This document shows positions 23,725 to 30,157 of a DNA stretch of 34,407 bases, piece by piece (position 1 is the stretch's first letter; each line of letters starts with the position of its first letter). The DNA comes from CAZTPC01 sp964615565 (GTDB taxonomy: Bacteria > Patescibacteriota > Saccharimonadia > Saccharimonadales > AWTP1-31), in the NCBI GenBank assembly GCA_964615565.1, contig CAZTPC010000011.1, positions 1-34,407 on the forward strand. The letters run 5' to 3'. Position numbers and translations under genes: made by a program. The notes below the pieces were generated by a model. It made no database searches. It worked only from the letters and a program-made list of their open reading frames with translations, and was not told the DNA's origin.

Positions 23725-24450
23725 ATGGACGGTAACAATCCCCAAGAAATTAAGCCTACTTCAACAGATGGACATCTGCCAGTTGCACCTGCTCCACAGA
23801 ATGAGCCTCAGGCGTCCATCGTAACAACCGAGGCGTCAGAAGAAGACATCCAAGCAGCAGAACAAGATACAAAAAAGGAAGGCATCAAAGGCATCCTGTC
23901 GACTATTGCAATCCTCATAATTGCCCCACTCATCGCCCTTAGCCTTACAGCATTCGTGTTCCAATCTTATGAAGTTGATGGTCCAAGTATGGAGACAACC
24001 TTGCAGAACCAAGACAGGCTTATCGTTTACAAGTTACCTCGTACTATCGCGCGCATTACTGGAAACGACTACGTACCTAAACGAGCCGAGATAGTTATTT
24101 TCACAAGACAAGATTCATTTGAGTTTGGTAGCAGCAAACCAAGGCAGCTTATAAAGCGCGTCATTGGACTACCTGGTGAGCGTGTCGTTGTAACCGGTGG
24201 TGTTCTTACGGTATACAACTCAGAACACCCTGATGGATTCCAGCCCGACAAGATAGCTCCATACGGAAAAGTAATCCAGAGCACTGCTGGTGAAGTAGAT
24301 GTAACTGTGCCCGAGGGGGAAGTATATGTTTGTGGCGACAACCGACCACAATCACTAGATTCAAGATCCTTTGGCCCAGTCCCAGTCAAAGATCTAGTTG
24401 GACGATTGTCTCTTCGGGTCTACCCTTTCAACAAAGGTGAAGTTTTTTAG
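23725..24450 (+). CDS. lepB: Signal peptidase I
   Basis: Cleaves signal peptides of secreted proteins. A hydrophilic N-terminal extension of about 55 residues, rich in Pro, Gln and Glu, precedes one membrane segment (57-79). Catalytic S88 is in DGPSMETTL and K144 is in LIKRVIGLPGE; the GDNRPQSLDSRSFGPV box starts at residue 204. The N-terminal extension is longer than in most homologues. The stop overlaps the parB stop on the other strand by 4 bp. Confidence 0.95.
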   Translation: MDGNNPQEIKPTSTDGHLPVAPAPQNEPQASIVTTEASEEDIQAAEQDTKKEGIKGILSTIAILIIAPLIALSLTAFVFQSYEVDGPSMETTLQNQDRLIVYKLPRTIARITGNDYVPKRAEIVIFTRQDSFEFGSSKPRQLIKRVIGLPGERVVVTGGVLTVYNSEHPDGFQPDKIAPYGKVIQSTAGEVDVTVPEGEVYVCGDNRPQSLDSRSFGPVPVKDLVGRLSLRVYPFNKGEVF

Positions 24451-25307
24451 CTAAGCTTACCTAATAAGGTACTGATTCGTTCTAACTCTTTGTCGTCACT
24501 AAATCCGATCTCTAGTTTTCCGCCTTTAGCCATTCTTCTGATGGTCACTTTTGTATCGAGTACCTTTGAAAGCTTCCGTGTCTGCGGCGTAACTGTAGCT
24601 ACTTTAGCTTTGGCTTTCTCGGGAGTAGTAGCCCCTTGTTGCTGTGCAGAAACATATCTCTCGGCCTGTCGAACTGACCAGCCATTTTGAATAATTAGAC
24701 TGAGTAGTTGCTCGGCAGCCTTCTGATCTTTAAGTGCAAGGATACACCTGGCATGGCCTTCGCTTATCTTCTTCTCGCTTAGAGCCTGTTTGGCCGACTC
24801 GCCTAGTTGCATAAGCCGCGCGGTGTTCTGAACAGTAGTTGGCGCTTTTCCAAGACGCTTGCCAATTGCCGCATAATCCATACTGAACTGATCGTGAAGA
24901 TACTCGATAGACTCAGCTTGTTCAAGTGGCGACAGATTAACGCGCTGCACGTTCTCAACCAATGCTAACTCTAATCGCTCAAGCTGCTCTGCTGAACGAA
25001 CTACAGCTGGTACGGTCTGTAGTCCAGCTTTCTTTGCTGCTCGCCAACGTCGCTCGCCAGCAATTAGGTAGTACTTATTGCTGCCATTTGGAGTAATGAC
25101 CAGAGGTTGCAAGACCCCATGTTCTTTTACCGAACTGGCAAGTCCTTTAAGCTCTTCTTCATCAAAGAACTTTCGAGGCTGTTCTGGGTTAGGCTCAAGG
25201 TCGGTGATATTTATCTGTAAGATTCGACCCGCGTCATCGGTCAATATAGATTCATCAAAGTTCTGAGGTATAAGTGAATCGAATCCTCTTCCTAATCTGC
25301 TAGACAT
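24447..25307 (-). CDS. parB: Chromosome partitioning protein ParB
   Basis: Binds parS sites and spreads on DNA to drive chromosome segregation with ParA. The N-terminus SSRLGRGFDSLIP is typical. The ParB/Srx-like domain holds AGERRWRAAKKAGLQTVPAVV, and the helix-turn-helix region is at LSPLEQAESIEYLHDQFSMDY and AAIGKRLGKAPTTVQNTARL. I chose the ATG at 25307 because it carries the conserved start and has AAGGAGG 9 nt upstream; the open frame extends further but would overlap parA by over 100 bp. It overlaps the parA stop by 8 bp. Confidence 0.95.
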   Translation of the reverse strand: MSSRLGRGFDSLIPQNFDESILTDDAGRILQINITDLEPNPEQPRKFFDEEELKGLASSVKEHGVLQPLVITPNGSNKYYLIAGERRWRAAKKAGLQTVPAVVRSAEQLERLELALVENVQRVNLSPLEQAESIEYLHDQFSMDYAAIGKRLGKAPTTVQNTARLMQLGESAKQALSEKKISEGHARCILALKDQKAAEQLLSLIIQNGWSVRQAERYVSAQQQGATTPEKAKAKVATVTPQTRKLSKVLDTKVTIRRMAKGGKLEIGFSDDKELERISTLLGKLS

Positions 25308-26055
25308 GTTGTGAAACCTCCTTGGCAAGTTGTTTGTAGCTACGCGCACCTTTAGACCATTTGTCGTGCTCCATAATAGACTTCCCGAAACTCGGTGCTT
25401 CGGCGAGTCGCACATTACGTGGGATCATTGTCTTTAGTAACTTGGAACCAAAGTGCTTCTTTAATTCCTCAACAACCTGTTCTGAGAGCGAGGTCCTACT
25501 GTCATACATAGTTACCACAATACCAAGTAACTGTAGATTTGGGTTTAGTCCCTGGCGCACGCGTTGCACAACATCGAGTAGTTGTCCAAGTCCTTCGAGA
25601 GCGTAGTACTCAGCCTGAACCGGGATTAATACATGCCCTGCTGCAGTTAATGCATTAAGGCTCAACAGGCCCAGTGATGGCGGGCAGTCAATTAGGACAT
25701 AGTCAAACTCCAGACCAGAGAGTGCCTGTTTAAGTCTAAATTCACGCTTGTCTTCTCCGGCTAGATCAACCTCTGCTGCAGCCAACCCAGCATTGGCAGG
25801 TAAAACCTTTAATCCATCTACGGAAGTTTGCTGAACTATTTGTGCCGCCTGAACCGTACCAAAAAGTAAATCATACACCGTAGTTTCATAAGACTGCTTA
25901 TCAAGACCCAACCCACTTGTAGCATTGCCTTGTGGATCAAGATCGACAACCAATACCGAAGAACCCTGTTTGGCCAGATAGGCGCCAAGGTTGATGGTGG
26001 ACGTCGTCTTTCCAACGCCACCCTTTTGATTAAGTACAGCTATTATTTTCCCCAT
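25300..26055 (-). CDS. parA: Chromosome partitioning ATPase ParA (Soj)
   Basis: Deviant Walker ATPase acting with ParB. It starts MGKIIAVLNQKGGVGKTT, the canonical N-terminus with the signature lysine of KGGVGKTT. Further motifs: VLVVDLDPQGNATSG, DYVLIDCPPSLGLLS, VLIPVQAEYYALEGL. The start at 26055 is preferred over the in-frame GTG at 26067. parA-parB often lies near the replication origin, but dnaA is not in this window. Confidence 0.96.
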   Translation of the reverse strand: MGKIIAVLNQKGGVGKTTSTINLGAYLAKQGSSVLVVDLDPQGNATSGLGLDKQSYETTVYDLLFGTVQAAQIVQQTSVDGLKVLPANAGLAAAEVDLAGEDKREFRLKQALSGLEFDYVLIDCPPSLGLLSLNALTAAGHVLIPVQAEYYALEGLGQLLDVVQRVRQGLNPNLQLLGIVVTMYDSRTSLSEQVVEELKKHFGSKLLKTMIPRNVRLAEAPSFGKSIMEHDKWSKGARSYKQLAKEVSQHV

Positions 26056-26142
26056 AAACGTTACCACTATTTAACCATATCTCTAGTTAGCGCACTAGGT
26101 CTTCCTCAACCTCATGACATAAACAACGAAGTACAAAATAGA

Positions 26143-26178
26143 CACTAGCACTATACTGCTAGTTTCATACTGCTAGTG
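26143..26178. repeat. Nested inverted and direct repeats upstream of parA
   Basis: CACTAGCA (26143-26150) and TGCTAGTG (26171-26178) form a perfect 8-bp inverted repeat. Within it the 11-mer ATACTGCTAGT occurs twice (26153-26163 and 26167-26177). It may be an operator or a ParB-binding site; it does not match the canonical parS sequence. Confidence 0.5.
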
Positions 26179-26187
26179 CTTACAACT

Positions 26188-26199
26188 TTTGTTAACAAA
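26188..26199. repeat. 12-bp palindrome between rplU and parA
   Basis: TTTGTTAACAAA is a perfect palindrome 9 bp from the CTAG repeat cluster. It could be a binding site or simply AT-rich sequence downstream of the rplU terminator. Confidence 0.3.
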
Positions 26200-26201
26200 T
26201 T

Positions 26202-26235
26202 AATAGAACCCCGATCATTCGAACAGGGTTCTATT
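26202..26235 (-). terminator. Terminator hairpin after rplU
   Basis: AATAGAACCC and GGGTTCTATT pair perfectly over 10 bp, followed on the minus strand by AATTTGTT. The stem is strong; the T-run is weak. Confidence 0.6.
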
Positions 26236-26252
26236 AAAGTAAAGAAAGCTAC

Positions 26253-26570
26253 TTAGGCGATCTTAGTGATAGTGATCTGGCTACTTCGCTGTCGATGACC
26301 ACGTACTTTACGCACGCGCTTCTTTGCCTTGTAGCGAATAGATAGAACTTTATCGCCAACTACTGGCTGGTCGGCAACAGTTGCAGTAACCTTAGCACCG
26401 CTAACTTCGGGGGTGCCAACTTTAGCATCCTTACCGTCGATCACCATTAGAGGCACAAAAGTAACAGTTTTTTCATCACCGAGAAGCTCAACGTCTAACG
26501 TTTGACCTTCCTGTACGATGTATTGCTTACCGCCGGTAGCAATAACTGCTTTTTTTAGTGAATCTGTCAT
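26253..26570 (-). CDS. rplU: 50S ribosomal protein L21
   Basis: A 105-residue large-subunit protein: AVIATGGKQYIVQEGQTLDVE, then VLSIRYKAKKRVRKVRGHRQ, matching the family signature KxxKxxRRxxGHRQ. The usual downstream partner rpmA (L27) is absent here: the gene is followed by a terminator and the parA region. Confidence 0.96.
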   Translation of the reverse strand: MTDSLKKAVIATGGKQYIVQEGQTLDVELLGDEKTVTFVPLMVIDGKDAKVGTPEVSGAKVTATVADQPVVGDKVLSIRYKAKKRVRKVRGHRQRSSQITITKIA

Positions 26571-26604
26571 TTATATTCCGTTCTTTTCAGAAGTTACAAC
26601 GTAC

Positions 26605-26633
26605 ATAGTACCAAATCTTCCCACCTCTGTAAA
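26605..26633 (-). promoter_or_regulatory. rplU promoter
   Basis: On the minus strand -35 TTTACA (26628-26633), a 17-bp spacer, and -10 TACTAT (26605-26610). It lies right after the ileS stop and gives a leader of about 30 nt. Confidence 0.55.
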
Positions 26634-26637
26634 CACC

Positions 26638-29544
26638 TTAGGTTGCCTTCTCGAGCGACAAGGTTAATTCATGGCCTTCAACTTTCACCACTTGTCTAAA
26701 TGAATATTTCTCGCTCGTAGCCGTTAGCTTTGCAGCCAGTACCTCCTGCGAAATTACGTCTTTATGCGCATCTACGGCCTTTGTAAGCGCGTTGTCACTG
26801 GAAGTTAGGTCAATATGTATTCGATCATCAACATCCAATCCAGCCTGCTTACGTGCGTTCTGAACGGCACGAATTACTTCTCGCATTAGGCCCTCTTGTT
26901 TAAGACCTGGTGTCAGTTCTAGATCGAGCTCAACTTTAATATCTAGGTTGTTATAACCCTCTTTGCCTTTCGCTACTACATCGGTGAAGCTTTCCCCGGC
27001 CTCTACTGTATATTTTGGAACAACCTCAACCGTCTTAACATTCAATTCTTCGATGATGATCTCTACAAGTTCCTTCTGGTCAGCCAACCCAAATACTTTG
27101 GCGCTAGCCAATGGCTGGCGTACCTTCATCTTGGCGCCCGCTCGCAAACTTAAGCCTTGGTTGATCGCCTCACGAACCTTAGCCATATCGCTCACAAGTA
27201 TCTCATTTATATGACCGGCCTTTGGCCAATCTAGTAAGTGTACAGACTCACCGCCGGTAAGTTTTTGGTATAGCTCTTCGGCCAAGAACGGCGTAAATGG
27301 CGCGAGCACCATACTCAACTGAACAAGCACATAGTGAAGCGTTCGGTATGCGTTATTCTTGTCTTCATCGTCGTCACTCTTCCAAAAACGCCTTCGACTT
27401 CGGCGGACGTACCAGTTTGAAGCATCATCCAAGAACGGGAGGATTGGACGAACAGCGTCAGTTAACTGATACCCATTCATGCTTTCACCTACCTCTTTAG
27501 ATAGTTGGTGCATACGACTAACTATCCATATGTCGAGCGGATTAGTCAGATCATTTGAGGGGTCAGAAAGGTCACCTTTAAACTCCCACTTATCTACGTC
27601 AGCATACATGGTAAAGAAGTCGTACATATTCCAAACCATACTAAGTTTCCGAGCGACATCTCCTACGTCTTTATCACTTAAGGCAAAATCTTCCCCTCTA
27701 GTAAGCGGGCTTGTTAGCATTAGCAACCGGAACGAGTCGGCTGAATACTGGTCCATAAGCTCAATAGGGTCAGTGTAGTTTTTAAGCTTCTTACTCATCT
27801 TCCTGCCGTCGGCAGCATTAATGAAACCTGTACAGATTAGATTCTTATATGGAGACTTACCAAAGAGCGCTACGTTTACTGCTGTAAGGCTGTAAAACCA
27901 TCCCCTTGTTTGGTCGATGGCTTCAACAATAAAGTCAGCTGGAAAGCCTTCCTCAAACTTCTTCTTGTTCTCAAATGGATAATGGAACTGCGCGAATGGC
28001 ATACTGCCACTCTCGAACCAGCAGTCTAACACCTTACCAATGTGTTGCATCTGCACGCCGTCACATTCGAACGTCACGTCCATAACCATTGGTAGGTGAT
28101 AGTCATCCAGATCCTTACCCGTTAGCTCTTTAAATTCGTCAAAGCTACCAATTACTTTTATGACTTCCGTACCATCTTGCCGGACACCTCTCCAGACAGG
28201 AATTGGCGTCGCCCAATAACGATCTCGGCTTAGGTTCCAGTCGGGTGCAGAATCGATAATATTGTGGAAACGTCCCTCTTGTAATGCTTTTGGCACCCAA
28301 CGAGTCTTGTCTGTCGCAGATTGCATCTCACTCTTCTGTGATTGAATATCCATAAACCAACTTGGATGAGCTCGATACATGAGTTTGCTACCACAACGAT
28401 GGCAGTGCGGATAATCATGCTGTATGTATACAACTTTGAGTGCCTTACCTTCTGCGACCAACGTCTTGGCAATCTCTTTATTAATATCCCAGATATACTC
28501 ACCGAGCCAACGACCTTCTGTATAGTGACCGTTTTCGTCTACAAGTGAAACGATCGGCACCCCCTCTTTCTTACAAAGGTCATAGTCCTCTTCACCGTAC
28601 GCTGGCGCTTCATGAACGATACCCGTTCCATCTTCGGCAGTAACAAATTCAGCATTCAGTACCTTATGGGCGTTTGGCCCGCGATTTTCGAATAAGGGGC
28701 TGTACCTCTTGCCTACTAATTCGGACCCACGTACCTTCTTGAGCATTTTGAAGCTAAGTGGTTTATGCTTTTCATCGGTCATCACCCGTTCTACCGCATC
28801 GGTGGCAACATAAAACTTCTTACCTTCGTACTCGAGTAGCGAGTATTCAAACCCTGCATTTACAGCAATTGCCACATTTGCCGGCAGCGTCCACGGAGTA
28901 GTTGTCCAGGCTAATAGATGCTCATCACTGTCTTCAAGCTGGAAGTATACAAACACGCTCGGATCAGTATCTACCTGATAGCTATTCTCCNNNNNNNNNN
29001 ACACCAGGATCTTCTCGCCTTCGTAGATTTTCCCATCTTCATATAGCTTCTTAAAAGCCCACCAGACCGACTCCATGTATTCGTTATCCATGGTCTTGTA
29101 GGCGCCCTTAAACTCAGCCCAACGACCAAGTCGATCGATAGTGTCTTCCCACTCAGTACCAGTCTTTACCATGGCAGCGCGACAAGCGTTAACATAGTCA
29201 GTAATACTGATCTTAGTACCAATCTCTTTCTTGTTGGCAATTCCCAGCTGCTTCTCTACAAACACTTCGGCAGGCAGGCCATGACAGTCCCAACCCCAAA
29301 CACGTTCAACCCTATGTCCCTGCATCGTTTGGTATCGTGCAACAGCATCTTTTATTGTCGAGATTAGTAGATGCCCATGATGAGGTGTGCCCGTTAAAAA
29401 TGGAGGACCGTCATAGAAGGTATAGCTCTTGCTCTCTGGACGATTAGTAATAGACTTCTCAAACGTCTTATTTTTCTTCCATTGCTCAGATATATCCTTT
29501 TCATACTCCGATGCTCGGCGTCTGCTTCCTGCTGTAAACTTCAT
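26638..29544 (-). CDS. ileS: Isoleucyl-tRNA synthetase, with an assembly gap
   Basis: Class I synthetase for tRNA-Ile. The ATP site motif HIGH appears as HHGH (55-58, in GTPHHGHLLI) and KMSKS as KMSKK (DGRKMSKKLKNYTDP). The editing domain lies between them and an anticodon-binding domain follows from about 660. The length and the TDPSVFVYF and WATPIPVWR features fit the longer, eukaryote-like IleRS type often seen in CPR bacteria. A 10-N gap falls after residue 181, just where homologues carry the conserved TPLSNFEV-type stretch, so some residues are missing from the sequence. Expression is controlled by a T-box leader. Stop is TAA. Confidence 0.97.
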   Translation of the reverse strand: MKFTAGSRRRASEYEKDISEQWKKNKTFEKSITNRPESKSYTFYDGPPFLTGTPHHGHLLISTIKDAVARYQTMQGHRVERVWGWDCHGLPAEVFVEKQLGIANKKEIGTKISITDYVNACRAAMVKTGTEWEDTIDRLGRWAEFKGAYKTMDNEYMESVWWAFKKLYEDGKIYEGEKILVXXXXENSYQVDTDPSVFVYFQLEDSDEHLLAWTTTPWTLPANVAIAVNAGFEYSLLEYEGKKFYVATDAVERVMTDEKHKPLSFKMLKKVRGSELVGKRYSPLFENRGPNAHKVLNAEFVTAEDGTGIVHEAPAYGEEDYDLCKKEGVPIVSLVDENGHYTEGRWLGEYIWDINKEIAKTLVAEGKALKVVYIQHDYPHCHRCGSKLMYRAHPSWFMDIQSQKSEMQSATDKTRWVPKALQEGRFHNIIDSAPDWNLSRDRYWATPIPVWRGVRQDGTEVIKVIGSFDEFKELTGKDLDDYHLPMVMDVTFECDGVQMQHIGKVLDCWFESGSMPFAQFHYPFENKKKFEEGFPADFIVEAIDQTRGWFYSLTAVNVALFGKSPYKNLICTGFINAADGRKMSKKLKNYTDPIELMDQYSADSFRLLMLTSPLTRGEDFALSDKDVGDVARKLSMVWNMYDFFTMYADVDKWEFKGDLSDPSNDLTNPLDIWIVSRMHQLSKEVGESMNGYQLTDAVRPILPFLDDASNWYVRRSRRRFWKSDDDEDKNNAYRTLHYVLVQLSMVLAPFTPFLAEELYQKLTGGESVHLLDWPKAGHINEILVSDMAKVREAINQGLSLRAGAKMKVRQPLASAKVFGLADQKELVEIIIEELNVKTVEVVPKYTVEAGESFTDVVAKGKEGYNNLDIKVELDLELTPGLKQEGLMREVIRAVQNARKQAGLDVDDRIHIDLTSSDNALTKAVDAHKDVISQEVLAAKLTATSEKYSFRQVVKVEGHELTLSLEKAT
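28991..29000. other. Assembly gap (10 N) in ileS
   Basis: A placeholder. The frame is open through 10 Ns, but the alignment to the family (EGEKILV before, NSYQVDTDPSV after) lacks about a dozen residues, so the true gap is probably near 40 nt. Confidence 0.9.
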
Positions 29545-29775
29545 TCTTTTTTTTCTCCTTAAAATAGAAAAATCACTTCTTTTAGCTGCCAGATCCCGAA
29601 TTACTAGTCACGGGAGGTACCATCTGGCTTCCAAAAGAAATGATTCTTTTAGCTCTTATTTGTCGCTGTTACGGGCTGCCCGGTTAGATCTAGTAAGCTT
29701 ACGCCTTTCTGCTAACTGCTTCACGGTTGATAGCCGCTTATCTATCGAAACTCCTTAAGATAGAATGCATTTGTA
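29545..29775 (-). ncRNA. T-box leader (riboswitch) of ileS
   Basis: On the minus strand the antiterminator is complete: GCCAGA (29623-29628), the 7-nt bulge TGGTACC (29616-29622), TCCCG (29611-29615), a loop, CGGGA (29594-29598), TCTGGC (29588-29593). UGGU in the bulge fits the ACCA end of tRNA-Ile. A 13-nt helix (29633-29645 with 29571-29583, one G-U) closes this domain just before the T-rich run at 29561-29570; its 5' arm can instead form a 7-bp hairpin with its own upstream flank (29633-29650). AUC triplets that could be the specifier are at 29687-29689 and 29729-29731. The ribosome binding site AAGGAG is at 29555-29560. Confidence 0.85.
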
Positions 29776-29781
29776 ATTTTT

Positions 29782-29810
29782 ACTATACCTTAAAGCTACG
29801 TTTAGCTCAA
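29782..29810 (-). promoter_or_regulatory. ileS promoter
   Basis: On the minus strand -35 TTGAGC (29805-29810), a 17-bp spacer, and -10 TATAGT (29782-29787). The T-box transcript starts near 29775. Confidence 0.65.
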
Positions 29811-29819
29811 GTTACAGCT

Positions 29820-30086
29820 CTAATGCTCTCTATCGTAATATGCCAACTCATCCATGAGCGGTAGTATCGGTCCCTGCCACATTCGTAGCACTTCCCCAGC
29901 ATCACTTAACGCCAGAATAGCTGGATATTGCACGACGTCATACAATGTAGCCGTGCTAGAGCCATCTCGAGACTCAAGGCTAATTAACTCCAGTTTTCGG
30001 CCAACTTGCCTAGAGAAATCACGCGCAAAACTCTCCACCATTGTGGCATGGTCCGACTTCGGATGATAAAGCACTACTACTTTCAT
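29820..30086 (-). CDS. Thioredoxin-fold-like protein without the CxxC pair
   Basis: An 88-residue protein with the pattern of a minimal thioredoxin fold: strand KVVVLYHP, helix, strand KLELISLES, helix, then VVQYPAILAL with the cis-proline position and a last strand EVLRMWQG. The place of the CxxC is taken by PKSDH, and there is no cysteine at all, so it is unlikely to be a redox enzyme; a binding or adaptor role is possible. The family call rests on pattern alone. It lies between the nrdJ terminator hairpin and the ileS promoter. Confidence 0.6.
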   Translation of the reverse strand: MKVVVLYHPKSDHATMVESFARDFSRQVGRKLELISLESRDGSSTATLYDVVQYPAILALSDAGEVLRMWQGPILPLMDELAYYDREH

Positions 30087-30104
30087 TTCACTTCAGTTTA
30101 CCAT

Positions 30105-30136
30105 AAGAATAACGGGGATTACTCCCCGTTATTCTT
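30105..30136 (-). terminator. Terminator hairpin after nrdJ
   Basis: A perfect 14-bp stem, AAGAATAACGGGGA with TCCCCGTTATTCTT, around a 4-nt loop. The downstream T-run is poor on the minus strand, but the stem is the longest perfect inverted repeat seen in the window. Confidence 0.7.
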
Positions 30137-30157
30137 TAGCTAGGTGCAGTACTTATA

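Noticed and set aside
25308..25415. Longer N-terminus for ParB
   Set aside because: The added 36 residues lie inside the parA coding end, lack similarity to ParB, and the internal ATG has a strong ribosome binding site.
26202..26235. tRNA fragment (GTTCGAAT resembles a T-loop)
   Set aside because: It is the loop of a perfect 10-bp terminator stem; no acceptor or anticodon arm can be placed around it.
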